This document shows, piece after piece, positions 34,672 through 43,518 of a DNA stretch of 64,000 nt. Under the pieces are notes generated by a model. The model did not search any database, had not been told where the DNA came from, and saw only the letters and a list, made by a program, of their open reading frames with translations. Origin of the DNA: Pelagibacter sp052048135 (GTDB lineage Bacteria > Pseudomonadota > Alphaproteobacteria > Pelagibacterales > Pelagibacteraceae). The stretch spans positions 744,001-808,000 of the forward strand of contig NZ_JBNAIM010000002.1 in assembly GCF_052048135.1 (NCBI RefSeq), in the 5' to 3' direction. The position numbers and the translations under genes were made by a program. The first letter of the stretch is position 1; each line of letters opens with the position of its first letter.

Positions 34672-35613
34672 ATGGCAATTAAAACAGATAAAGCTATTAA
34701 AATTTCCCAAAAACATTTGTTAGGTATTCAAGATTTATCAATCAATGATGTTAATTTGATACTTGATGAAGCACACACATTTATAAAAGTTAATCAAAGC
34801 AAAAATAAAAAGATAGATGTGTTGAGAGGAAAGACTCAAATCAATTTATTCTTTGAACCCTCTACTAGAACTCAGAGTTCATTTGAGTTGGCTGGTAAAA
34901 GACTTGGAGCAGACGTTATGTCTATGAATATAAGTAACTCTGCGATTAAAAAAGGTGAAACATTAATCGATACAGCCATGACTTTAAATGCGATGCATCC
35001 AGATATTATTGTAATAAGACATCAAGACTCTGGAGCCTGTAACTTACTTTCACAAAAAGTTAATTGTGCAGTGCTAAATGCTGGTGATGGAAGAAGAGAA
35101 CACCCTACTCAAGCTCTTTTAGATGCTTTAACAATTATAACTCGAAAGAATAAAATTGAAGGATTGAAAATTGCAATATGTGGTGACATTCTACATTCAA
35201 GAGTAGCAAGATCAAATATTTATCTTCTCAATATGCTTGGAGCTGAAGTAAATATAATTGCTCCAACAAATCTTATGCCGAAAGAAATCGAAAAATTTGG
35301 TGTTAATACTTTTACTGATATGAAAAAAGGATTGAAAGATTGTGATATCGTCATGATGCTAAGATTACAAAATGAAAGAATGACAAGTTCATATCTTTCA
35401 TCAAATAGAGAGTATTATGAATATTACGGTTTAACTCCCGATAAACTTGAGCATGCTAAATCTGATGCATTAATTATGCACCCTGGACCAATGAATAGAG
35501 GTATAGAAATAGATACAATATTAGCAGATGACATAAATAAAAGCGTAATTAAAGAACAAGTTGAACTAGGTGTTGCTGTAAGAATGGCTTGTTTAAAGAT
35601 ATTTTGTACATGA
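34672..35613 (+). CDS. pyrB: Aspartate carbamoyltransferase catalytic chain
   Basis: PyrB makes carbamoyl-aspartate from carbamoyl phosphate and aspartate, the second step of pyrimidine synthesis. With the ATG at 34672 the protein has 313 aa; an upstream in-frame TTG at 34663 would add three residues and is less likely. FFEPSTRTQSSFELAGKRLG is the carbamoyl-phosphate loop. DGRREHPTQALLDALTI and the late MHPGPMNRGIEI complete the substrate sites. The pyrC' start overlaps its stop. That pairing fits the pyrBC' arrangement, in which an inactive dihydroorotase homologue supports the ATCase assembly. Confidence 0.95.
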   Translation: MAIKTDKAIKISQKHLLGIQDLSINDVNLILDEAHTFIKVNQSKNKKIDVLRGKTQINLFFEPSTRTQSSFELAGKRLGADVMSMNISNSAIKKGETLIDTAMTLNAMHPDIIVIRHQDSGACNLLSQKVNCAVLNAGDGRREHPTQALLDALTIITRKNKIEGLKIAICGDILHSRVARSNIYLLNMLGAEVNIIAPTNLMPKEIEKFGVNTFTDMKKGLKDCDIVMMLRLQNERMTSSYLSSNREYYEYYGLTPDKLEHAKSDALIMHPGPMNRGIEIDTILADDINKSVIKEQVELGVAVRMACLKIFCT

Positions 35614-36899
35614 TGAAAAAGCAATATTTCATAAACGCTAACATAATTGATCCTCATAATTCAATCAATGAAGTTGGGGGTTTGATTATAAGTGAAGAAG
35701 GTAAAATCGAAGCCATAGGAAAAAAAGTAAATACTAATAATCTACCTGCCAGAGAAAAGCCAATTGATTTAAAAGGAAAATATATTTTTCCAGGCTTGGT
35801 AGACATGAGAGTTTTTGTTGGTGAACCTGGATATGAATATAAAGAAAACTTTAGAACCTTAAGTAATGCGGCATTATCTGGTGGAGTTACATCGGTAGTT
35901 ACAATGCCAAATACTGATCCAGTTATAGATAATGTATCTATAGTCGACTTTTTAAAAAGAAGAGGAAGAGATAAGTCAAAAATAAATATTTTTCCATCTG
36001 CCTCTCTTACAAAAAATATTGAAGGTACCAACATGACAGAGTTTGGTCTTTTACAAGCCAAAGGAATAATTGCTTTCACTGATGGAATAAAAACAATTCA
36101 AAATCCTAGATTAATGTCAAGAATAATGAACTCAGCTAAAGATTTAGGTTGTCTGATAATACAACACGCTGAGGACTACGAACTTGCAAAAAATGGTATG
36201 ATAAATTCTGGAATAATTGCGTCTAAATTGGGATTATCAGGTATACCAGAAATCGCAGAAAGAATTTTAATTGAGAGAGATTTAACATTGCTAGAGAAAG
36301 TCAAATGTAGATATCACATATCTCAATTATCATCACAAAAATCAGTTGAAGTTATCAAATATAGAAAGGAAATTGTTAAATTTACCTCAGGGGTTTCGAT
36401 TAATAACTTATCCTTAAATGAAAATGACATTGGAGATTTTAAAACTTTTTTAAAGTTATCTCCACCATTAAGAAGAGAGGAAGATAGATTGGCTCTAGTG
36501 CAAGGATTAAAAGATGGCTTGATTGATGTAATTGTTTCAGATCATAAACCTGAAGATGAAGAATCAAAAAGATTAACTTTTGCTCAAGCTGCTACTGGTG
36601 CTTCTGGTATTGAAACACTTTTATCTCTAAGTTTAGAGTTATATCATAACGGATCTCTCAAACTTGAAACAATAATCAAAGCTCTAACATCTAATCCAGC
36701 AAAAATACTCAAAATAAACAAAGGTAATCTTTCTATAGGAAATGACGCAGACCTATGTATAGTAGATATTGACAAACCATGGATTGTAAAAAAAGATAAA
36801 TTAATCTCAAAATCAAAAAATACGTCAATAGAAGATAAAAAACTTCAAGGTAAAGTCACAAATACCTTTGTAAAAGGAAAAGAATTATTTAAGCTATAG
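35610..36899 (+). CDS. pyrC': Dihydroorotase-like protein PyrC', probably non-catalytic
   Basis: Amidohydrolase-fold protein of 429 aa in the dihydroorotase family. Catalytic dihydroorotases carry a metal-binding DXHXH after the PG of the first strand. Here the segment is PGLVDMRVFVGEPG at 61-74, so D65-M-R67-V-F69 replaces the two histidines. Other parts are normal: VVTMPNTDPVIDN, LIIQHAEDYEL, VIVSDHKPEDEE. This is the pattern of PyrC', which in Pseudomonas assembles with PyrB but does not catalyse. An active dihydroorotase would have to be encoded elsewhere. Start at 35610 (Met-Met) is preferred because it gives the ATGA overlap with pyrB; a TTG 21 bases upstream is a weaker option. Confidence 0.9.
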   Translation: MMKKQYFINANIIDPHNSINEVGGLIISEEGKIEAIGKKVNTNNLPAREKPIDLKGKYIFPGLVDMRVFVGEPGYEYKENFRTLSNAALSGGVTSVVTMPNTDPVIDNVSIVDFLKRRGRDKSKINIFPSASLTKNIEGTNMTEFGLLQAKGIIAFTDGIKTIQNPRLMSRIMNSAKDLGCLIIQHAEDYELAKNGMINSGIIASKLGLSGIPEIAERILIERDLTLLEKVKCRYHISQLSSQKSVEVIKYRKEIVKFTSGVSINNLSLNENDIGDFKTFLKLSPPLRREEDRLALVQGLKDGLIDVIVSDHKPEDEESKRLTFAQAATGASGIETLLSLSLELYHNGSLKLETIIKALTSNPAKILKINKGNLSIGNDADLCIVDIDKPWIVKKDKLISKSKNTSIEDKKLQGKVTNTFVKGKELFKL

Positions 36900-36900
36900 G

Positions 36901-37479
36901 ATGGATATTTTTTTAATAGGTATAATTTCTTACCTTATGGGTTCTGTACCATTCGGTTTTATACTTACAAAAATTTTTTTAAAAAAAGATATTAGAGAAA
37001 TTGGTTCAGGTAATATTGGAGCCACTAATGCTCTCAGAACTGGGAATAAAGCAATAGGTTACTCAACATTGGTGCTTGATATTTTTAAAGCTGTAGCTCC
37101 TGTTATTTATGTAAAAGTTTTTTATCAAGATTTTTTATATATTGCTTCTCTGTGTGCTTTTTTAGGTCATGTTTTTCCGATTTGGTTAAAGTTTAAAGGT
37201 GGAAAAGGTGTTGCAACTTATGTTGGAATTTTATTTGCCATAAATATCTATTTTGGAATTATCTTTACTATTTCTTGGTTTATAACTTTTTTCATTTCTA
37301 AATATTCCTCGTTATCATCTTTAGTAGGTGCAGCGTCTATACCAATATATTTATTGCTTTTAACTCAATTTGATCAAGGAATTTTTTTTACGATTATGTT
37401 TGTCTTGATATTTTTTACTCATAGAGAAAATATTAAAAGATTGAAAAATAAAGAAGAAACAAAGACAAAAATTTATTAA
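36901..37479 (+). CDS. plsY: Glycerol-3-phosphate acyltransferase PlsY
   Basis: PlsY transfers the acyl group of acyl-phosphate to glycerol 3-phosphate, the first step of phospholipid synthesis, in the inner membrane. The 192 aa protein has about five membrane helices. The three active-site motifs are visible: GSVPFGFILTK near 14-24, IGSGNIGATNALRTGNK at about 35-51, and LKFKGGKGVATYVG at about 97-110. The C-terminus HRENIKRLKNKEE is typical. It follows pyrC' by one base and precedes topA by 36. The gene dprA, often found between plsY and topA, is not here. Confidence 0.95.
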   Translation: MDIFLIGIISYLMGSVPFGFILTKIFLKKDIREIGSGNIGATNALRTGNKAIGYSTLVLDIFKAVAPVIYVKVFYQDFLYIASLCAFLGHVFPIWLKFKGGKGVATYVGILFAINIYFGIIFTISWFITFFISKYSSLSSLVGAASIPIYLLLLTQFDQGIFFTIMFVLIFFTHRENIKRLKNKEETKTKIY

Positions 37480-37515
37480 ATTGACTATCTAAGTGATTTG
37501 AGTAGTTTGTAGTCT

Positions 37516-40101
37516 ATGAATTTGGTCATTGTAGAAAGTCCTGCTAAAGCTAAAACGATAAATAAGTATTTGGGTGATGATTACAAAGTTCTAGCAAGTT
37601 ATGGACATATAAGAGACTTACCTTCTAAAAATGGTTCAGTTGATCCAGACCAAGATTTTAAAATGGAATGGGAAGTTGACAGTTTTTCAAAAAAATATCT
37701 TAAAGAAATTACTGATGCAGCAAAAGATTCATCTAAAATTATATTAGCTACTGACCCTGACCGTGAAGGTGAAGCTATTGCCTGGCATGTAAAAGAATAT
37801 TTAAATGAAAAAAAACTTTTAAAAGATAAAGAAATTGAAAGAGTTGTATTTAATGAGATAACTAAAAAAGCTGTCATACAAGGAATTGAAAATCCAAGAC
37901 AAATTGAACCTCATCTAGTTGATGCTTATATGGCTAGAAGAGCTTTAGATTATTTAGTTGGTTTTAATATTTCACCAATACTTTGGACAAAACTACCCGG
38001 CTCAAAATCTGCAGGAAGAGTTCAGTCTGTTGCTTTAAAATTAATTACTGAACGAGAACATGAAATTGAGTCTTTTAAGCCAGAGGAGTTTTGGACTTTA
38101 AGTATAAACTTTATAGATCAAAATAATCAAAAAATTACCGCAAGTATTAGTCAATTAGATAATAATAAAATTGAAAAATTTTCATTCAAAAATAAAGAAG
38201 AAATAATTAAAGCTATAGCAAGTGTAAACAAAAAAAAATTTAGTATTACAGATATTTCAAGCAAAGTTGTTAATCGAAATCCATCTGGACCGTTTACTAC
38301 ATCTACTCTTCAGCAAACGGCATCAAGTAGATTGGGTTTTGGTGCATCTAGAACAATGCAAATAGCACAAAAGCTTTATCAAGGTATTGAGATAGAAGGT
38401 GAAACAATTGGCTTGATTACTTATATGAGAACAGATGGAACTAATTTATCCAAAGATGCAGTGTCAGCTTTTAGAGATTATATCCAAAAAGAAATTGGTA
38501 ACGAATACTTGCCTAAAGATGCTTTGAATTATTCTGGTAAAAAAGCTAAGAATGCTCAGGAAGCTCATGAAGCAATTAGACCCACAGATATAATCAGAAC
38601 TCCCCAAAGTGTTAAGAAATATTTAAGTACTGATCAAAATAAACTATATGATCTTATTTGGAGTAGAGCTTTATCTTCTCAAATGGAGTCTGCTAAGTTT
38701 GATAGAAACACCATTACAATAACTTCAGACAATAATGATACTATTTGTAAAGCTAGCGGATCAGTTCTCAAATTTGATGGATTTTTGAAAATTTATAATA
38801 ATCAAAATAAAGATGAAAATGAAAATGTTTTACCAGATGTTTCCAAAGGACCAATTAATATTGAAGCCTTATTAGACGAACAACACTATACTCAGCCACC
38901 ACCTAGATATTCTGAGGCTAGTTTAGTAAAAAAACTCGAGGAACTGGGTATTGGAAGACCATCTACTTATGCAAGTATCATTTCTACTATTGCTAATAGA
39001 GGTTATGCAGAGATATTAAATAAAAGGTTTTTTCCCACTGACAGAGGAAAATTAATTTCTGCCTTTTTAGAAAAATTATTTTCAAAATATGTAGATTATA
39101 ATTTTACAGCAGGATTAGAAGACCAACTTGACGAAATAACCACTGGAAAGGAAAGTTGGATTAAAGTTCTAGAGCTTTTTTGGAAAGACTTTAATAATAA
39201 TGTTTCAGAGGTAAAAGAAAAAAGAACTAGAGAGGTTTTAGATCTACTCAATGATAGCTTAGGTGAATTAATTTTTGATAAAGATAAGGAAGGAAATATA
39301 GTTAGAAAGTGCCAATTATGTAATTCAGGAACACTTAGTTTAAAAAATAGCTTTAGAGGTGGTGCTTTTATAGGATGTTCAAATTATCCTGAATGTAAAT
39401 TTACAAGACCATTATCTAAGGCAAAAGCTGCGGCACAAGCACAATTAGCCGAGCCAAAATTTATTGGAAAACATGAAAATGGTAATGATATATTTTTAAA
39501 AAATGGAAGATTCGGACCATATCTTCAGTACGAAAAAATTCAAACAGCAGAAGAAATTGAAAAAAATACAAAAAAAAAGAAAAAGACTAAAAAATCTAAA
39601 TCAAATGTTAATGAACTTTTAAAGAATGTTTCAATTCCTAAAGGTTTAGATCTAGAAAGTATTGATTTAGAAAAAGCTAAATTTTTATGTTCTTTACCTA
39701 AATCTTTAGGAATAAATCCTGATAATCAAAAAGAAATTACATTAAATACAGGAAGATTCGGTCCATATTTAAAATGTGAGAATAAATCTGCAAGAATAGA
39801 AAACATTGAAGAGATATTTTCGATAGGTTTAAATAGAGCTATTACATTAATAGCTGAAGCTAAACCTGGCCGAATGTCTTCATCAATAATAAAAGACTTA
39901 GGAGAACATCCTGAAGATAAAAAACCTGTAAAAGTTATGAAAGGACAATATGGGCCTTATATTAAATACAAATCACTTAATGCAACGATACCAGAGGAAA
40001 AAGACCCCACAGAATTGACAATGGAAGAAGCTTTAATATTGATTGAGAAAAGAAAAGAATACGATAAAACTAAGAAATCAAAAAAAAGGAAAGCAAAATG
40101 A
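37516..40101 (+). CDS. topA: DNA topoisomerase I
   Basis: Type IA topoisomerase that relaxes negative supercoils. The 861 aa protein has the TOPRIM domain with E7 in VIVESPAKAKTI and ATDPDREGEAIAW at 78-90. The catalytic tyrosine is Y303 in LITYMRTDGT. One C4 zinc finger (RKCQLCNSGTLSLKN to IGCSNYPECKF) follows at about 600-640. After it come three short repeats with the shared core GRFGPYL or GQYGPYI (about residues 660, 750 and 815), and then a lysine-rich tail. E. coli TopA has three C4 fingers, so this is the reduced alphaproteobacterial form. The stop overlaps the next gene by 4 bases. Confidence 0.97.
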   Translation: MNLVIVESPAKAKTINKYLGDDYKVLASYGHIRDLPSKNGSVDPDQDFKMEWEVDSFSKKYLKEITDAAKDSSKIILATDPDREGEAIAWHVKEYLNEKKLLKDKEIERVVFNEITKKAVIQGIENPRQIEPHLVDAYMARRALDYLVGFNISPILWTKLPGSKSAGRVQSVALKLITEREHEIESFKPEEFWTLSINFIDQNNQKITASISQLDNNKIEKFSFKNKEEIIKAIASVNKKKFSITDISSKVVNRNPSGPFTTSTLQQTASSRLGFGASRTMQIAQKLYQGIEIEGETIGLITYMRTDGTNLSKDAVSAFRDYIQKEIGNEYLPKDALNYSGKKAKNAQEAHEAIRPTDIIRTPQSVKKYLSTDQNKLYDLIWSRALSSQMESAKFDRNTITITSDNNDTICKASGSVLKFDGFLKIYNNQNKDENENVLPDVSKGPINIEALLDEQHYTQPPPRYSEASLVKKLEELGIGRPSTYASIISTIANRGYAEILNKRFFPTDRGKLISAFLEKLFSKYVDYNFTAGLEDQLDEITTGKESWIKVLELFWKDFNNNVSEVKEKRTREVLDLLNDSLGELIFDKDKEGNIVRKCQLCNSGTLSLKNSFRGGAFIGCSNYPECKFTRPLSKAKAAAQAQLAEPKFIGKHENGNDIFLKNGRFGPYLQYEKIQTAEEIEKNTKKKKKTKKSKSNVNELLKNVSIPKGLDLESIDLEKAKFLCSLPKSLGINPDNQKEITLNTGRFGPYLKCENKSARIENIEEIFSIGLNRAITLIAEAKPGRMSSSIIKDLGEHPEDKKPVKVMKGQYGPYIKYKSLNATIPEEKDPTELTMEEALILIEKRKEYDKTKKSKKRKAK

Positions 40102-40559
40102 GTTACGATAATAAGATTAAAGAACTTAAGATAGTACTTCCAGAGGCAAAACCACCAGTTGGAAACTATGTTGCTACAAAAATTTCAGGTAAAATGTTAT
40201 TTGTATCAGGACAAATTTCTATTGACGAAAATGGTCAACTAATCAAAGGAAAAATTGGAAAAGATTTAGATGCTGAAGCTGGTTATAATGCAGCTAAAAG
40301 ATGTGCATTAAGCATTATCTCGCAAGTTAAAAAAGCTTGTGATAATGATTTATCAAAAATTAAATCATGTATTAAATTAACAGGATTTGTTAACTCAACT
40401 GATGACTTTACAGATCAACCTAAAGTAATTAATGGTGCTTCAGATCTAATAGCCTCAATATTTGGAGATGCTGGCATGCATGCAAGAGCAGCAGTGAGTA
40501 CAAACAGCTTACCTTTGGGAGTTTCTGTAGAAGTCGATGCAATATTTGAGTTAAATTAA
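40098..40559 (+). CDS. RidA/YjgF/YER057c-family protein
   Basis: The 153 aa protein belongs to the RidA superfamily. Members such as RidA hydrolyse reactive enamine/imine intermediates made by PLP enzymes. ISGKMLFVSGQISIDENGQLIKGKIG is the first block, and GMHARAAVSTNSLPLGVSVEVDAIFEL the last. The arginine in HARAAV occupies the position of the substrate-carboxylate-binding arginine of RidA. At 153 aa it is longer than RidA itself (about 128) and fits the longer subfamily, so the exact reaction is uncertain. Its start overlaps the topA stop by 4 bases. Confidence 0.85.
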   Translation: MSYDNKIKELKIVLPEAKPPVGNYVATKISGKMLFVSGQISIDENGQLIKGKIGKDLDAEAGYNAAKRCALSIISQVKKACDNDLSKIKSCIKLTGFVNSTDDFTDQPKVINGASDLIASIFGDAGMHARAAVSTNSLPLGVSVEVDAIFELN

Positions 40560-40563
40560 TATT

Positions 40564-41862
40564 TTATCTTCCAATACTAAAATATTTTAAACCTTGTTCT
40601 TTTATTTTTTCAGGTGAATATATATTTCTCATATCATATATAATAAACTTTTTTTTCTTCACTAAATTTTTAAAATTTATTGATTTAAAGTCATTCCATT
40701 CAGTGTGAATTATGACAAGATCTGAACCCTCTATTGCTTTTTTAATTGAATTTTCAAAAGTAACATTTTCATTTTTTGCAAATTCTTTTTTAAATCCAGT
40801 TGGATCATAATATCTTATAATTGCACCTTTTTTAGATAAAGAAGGTATCATAATTAAACTCGAAGAATCTCTCATATCATCTGTATTAGCTTTAAAGGTT
40901 ACACCTAAAAAAGATATTTTTTTATTTTTTATTTTATTATTTAATATTTGATGTACTCGTTTTAATAAAATATTTGACCTATTCTCATTTGACTTAATAA
41001 CCGATTTAATTACTGAAAGGTTTGATTTAAACCTGTCGGCTGTCGTAATAATTGCTTTGGTGTCTTTTGGAAAGCAAGATCCACCGTATGCAGGCCCAGC
41101 TCTTAAAAAACGACCACCAATCCTCTTATCTAAACCCATACCTATTGATATATCCTCTACATTTACTCCCGTTTTTTCACATAAATTAGCAATTTCGTTT
41201 ATGAAAGTAATCTTTGTAGCTAAAAAAGCATTAGAAGCATATTTTATTAATTCTGCAGATCTTCTTGATGTGTTTAGATATTTAGCTCCTTTGGAAATTA
41301 AGGGATTATACAAATTTTTCAAAATACGATTTGATTTTTTATCATTTGATCCAATTACTATTCTATCAGGATATGAAAAATCTCTTATTGCTTCACCCTC
41401 TCGTAAAAATTCTGGATTTGAGACTACTGAAAACTTTTTTTTGCTATTTTTTTTTGCTATAATTTTTTCTATTTCATCGCCAGTAGTTACTGGAACTGTT
41501 GATTTGGTAATAATTATCTTAAATTTATTTATTGAAGAACTTATTTCTTTAGCGACATTGTAGATTTGACTTAAATCAGCAGAACTCCCACCTTTTTTAG
41601 TTGGAGTACCAACACAAATAAAAATTATATCAGACTCTTTTACTGATTTTTGTAAATTTGTTGAAAATGATAATTTTTTATTTCTAAAATTTTTGATTAC
41701 CAATTCAGATAGGCCAGGTTCATAAATAGGAATTTTCCCTTTTTGAAGTAAATCAATTTTATTTTTATCTTTGTCCACACAAATTACATCATTACCTAGA
41801 TCAGAAAAACATACACCACTTACTAAACCTACATAACCAGTTCCTATCATACATAATTTCAT
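40564..41862 (-). CDS. ugd: UDP-glucose 6-dehydrogenase
   Basis: Oxidises UDP-glucose to UDP-glucuronate in two NAD-dependent steps. The 432 aa protein has the Rossmann motif MIGTGYVGLVSGVCFSDLG at 5-23, IFICVGTPTKKGG at 80-92, EFLREGEAI at 151-159, and the catalytic cysteine C263 in AYGGSCFPKDTKA. The downstream partner on the same strand, galU, overlaps it by 4 bases and makes its substrate. UDP-glucuronate could feed glucuronosyl lipids or surface glycans (inference). The end is 4 bases from the convergent RidA-family gene. Confidence 0.96.
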   Translation of the reverse strand: MKLCMIGTGYVGLVSGVCFSDLGNDVICVDKDKNKIDLLQKGKIPIYEPGLSELVIKNFRNKKLSFSTNLQKSVKESDIIFICVGTPTKKGGSSADLSQIYNVAKEISSSINKFKIIITKSTVPVTTGDEIEKIIAKKNSKKKFSVVSNPEFLREGEAIRDFSYPDRIVIGSNDKKSNRILKNLYNPLISKGAKYLNTSRRSAELIKYASNAFLATKITFINEIANLCEKTGVNVEDISIGMGLDKRIGGRFLRAGPAYGGSCFPKDTKAIITTADRFKSNLSVIKSVIKSNENRSNILLKRVHQILNNKIKNKKISFLGVTFKANTDDMRDSSSLIMIPSLSKKGAIIRYYDPTGFKKEFAKNENVTFENSIKKAIEGSDLVIIHTEWNDFKSINFKNLVKKKKFIIYDMRNIYSPEKIKEQGLKYFSIGR

Positions 41863-42674
41863 AATTTTGAAATCTCCAAAGATGATTTAATATAACCTTT
41901 CATAGTTCCGCAATCTAAGTATTTTCCAGAAAAATTGTGTGCTATGAATTTGTAATTTTCATTAATTAAAGATTGTATAGCATCTGTTATATGTATTTCC
42001 CCATTGTTTCCAGGTTTTTGTTTCATTAGTTTAGAAAAAATATTTTTTGGTAGAATATATCTTCCAATTACAGCTTTGTTAGATGGTGCTTTTTTTATTG
42101 AAGGTTTTTCAATAACATCTTTTATTGAATAATTATTTTTATTTATTTTTTTATTAAGTTTATAAATTCCCCATCTAGAAACTGTTTTTCTATCAACATT
42201 CATGCTAGCCATTACTGATGATTTATATTGATTGTGAATTTTAATCATTGATTTTGAACAATTATTTTTAACTATTAGGTCATCTGGCAATAACATTAAA
42301 AAAAATCTATCTTTAATGTACTTTTTGGTTTTTAATACAGCATCACCTGTTCCTAATGGTTTGTTCTGATAAACAAATTTTATCATTTTTTTATACTTCA
42401 AAATTTTTTTATATTCATTGATAATTCTAGTATCTTTTTTTTTTGCAATTATCTTTTTATAAAATTTATCATTATGGAAATAATCTTTAATCATTTTCTT
42501 TTTTTTTGAAATTATAAATATTACTTCTTTAATCCCTGCTTCAATACATTCATCTAAAATATATTCAATGCCCGGCTTACCATTTATAGGCAAAAGTTCT
42601 TTAGCAAAAACACTGGTTAAAGGTAATAATCTTGTACCTAAACCAGCTAATGGAATAATTGCTTGTTTAATCAT
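41859..42674 (-). CDS. galU: UTP--glucose-1-phosphate uridylyltransferase
   Basis: GalU makes UDP-glucose from UTP and glucose 1-phosphate. The 271 aa protein begins with the nucleotidyltransferase motif IIPLAGLGTRLLPLTSVFAKELLPINGKPGIEYILDE. GTGDAVLKTKKYI, LMLLPDDLIV and NGEIHITDAIQSL match GalU proteins. It precedes ugd in the same operon with a 4-base overlap, so the pair yields UDP-glucuronate. Start codons of galU and the divergent panC are separated by only 34 bases (with the panC start chosen here). Confidence 0.95.
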   Translation of the reverse strand: MIKQAIIPLAGLGTRLLPLTSVFAKELLPINGKPGIEYILDECIEAGIKEVIFIISKKKKMIKDYFHNDKFYKKIIAKKKDTRIINEYKKILKYKKMIKFVYQNKPLGTGDAVLKTKKYIKDRFFLMLLPDDLIVKNNCSKSMIKIHNQYKSSVMASMNVDRKTVSRWGIYKLNKKINKNNYSIKDVIEKPSIKKAPSNKAVIGRYILPKNIFSKLMKQKPGNNGEIHITDAIQSLINENYKFIAHNFSGKYLDCGTMKGYIKSSLEISKL

Positions 42675-42708
42675 TTAAATGTTTTACTTATTAAATTGTT
42701 TTATACAA

Positions 42709-43515
42709 ATGAAAATTTTATTAAATAAAATTGATTTAAATGAGGCATTATTTGGTATGTCAAACTTAGGTTTTGTGCCAACAATGGGAAGTCTTCACCA
42801 AGGTCACATTTCTTTAATCAAAAATTCAAAAAAACAATGTAAAAAAACAATTGTAAGTATTTTTGTAAATCCTACTCAATTTAATAACAAAAAAGACTAT
42901 ACGAAATACCCTAAAAATAGAAAAAAAGATCTATCAATTCTAAAAAAGTTAAAGGTAGATTTTGTTTTTCTTCCAAATATAAATGATATTTATAATTTCA
43001 AACGAAAAATCAAAATTCCTAAAAAAGATAAGATTTTATGTGCTAAATATAGAAAAGGTCATTTTGAAGGTGTAATAGATGTTATGGATCGTTTTACAAA
43101 AATGATTCAACCAAAAAAAATTTTTATGGGAGAAAAAGACTTTCAACAATTGTATTTAGTTAGAAATTATTTAAAAAAAAAAAGTACAAGTAAAATAATT
43201 TCTTGTAAAACTATTAGAGACAATCATGGTTTAGCTCTTTCTTCAAGAAACTTACATCTTAAAGATAATGAATTAAAAACTGCTAGAAGTATCTCAAAAA
43301 AATTAAACAATTTTAAAAGAATATTGAATAAGAAAAAAAATATAGAAAAACTTATTAATCTTAAAAAAAAAGAAATCAATAATTTAAAAAATGTTAAAGT
43401 CGAATATCTAGAAATGAGAAATAAATTTAATCTTAAAAAAGATACAAACATAACTAATTCTAGAATATTTATTGCTTACTATATAAGAAAAATTAGACTT
43501 ATTGATAACTTCTAA
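42709..43515 (+). CDS. panC: Pantothenate synthetase (pantoate--beta-alanine ligase)
   Basis: PanC joins pantoate and beta-alanine with ATP to make pantothenate. With the ATG at 42709 it is 268 aa. A second ATG 30 bases upstream (42679) would add ten hydrophobic residues not typical of the family, so the later start is preferred. GFVPTMGSLHQGHISLIKNSK contains the HIGH-type adenylation motif (HQGH). FVNPTQFNNKKDYTKYP, GEKDFQQLYLVRN and LALSSRNLHL are further family blocks. The protein is very lysine-rich and rather diverged, but all motif positions are kept. It ends 3 bases from the convergent mgtE. Confidence 0.92.
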   Translation: MKILLNKIDLNEALFGMSNLGFVPTMGSLHQGHISLIKNSKKQCKKTIVSIFVNPTQFNNKKDYTKYPKNRKKDLSILKKLKVDFVFLPNINDIYNFKRKIKIPKKDKILCAKYRKGHFEGVIDVMDRFTKMIQPKKIFMGEKDFQQLYLVRNYLKKKSTSKIISCKTIRDNHGLALSSRNLHLKDNELKTARSISKKLNNFKRILNKKKNIEKLINLKKKEINNLKNVKVEYLEMRNKFNLKKDTNITNSRIFIAYYIRKIRLIDNF

Positions 43516-43518
43516 GAT

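Noticed and set aside
35589..35609. TTG start for the pyrC' gene
   Set aside because: It would overlap pyrB by 25 bases; the ATG pair at 35610/35613 gives the typical ATGA junction.
39540..39610. A-rich tract in topA as a possible frameshift site
   Set aside because: The frame continues through lysine-rich sequence into the conserved C-terminal repeats, as expected for this AT-rich genome.
42679..42708. Upstream ATG for panC
   Set aside because: The ten extra residues are hydrophobic and not typical of the family; kept as a possible alternative.
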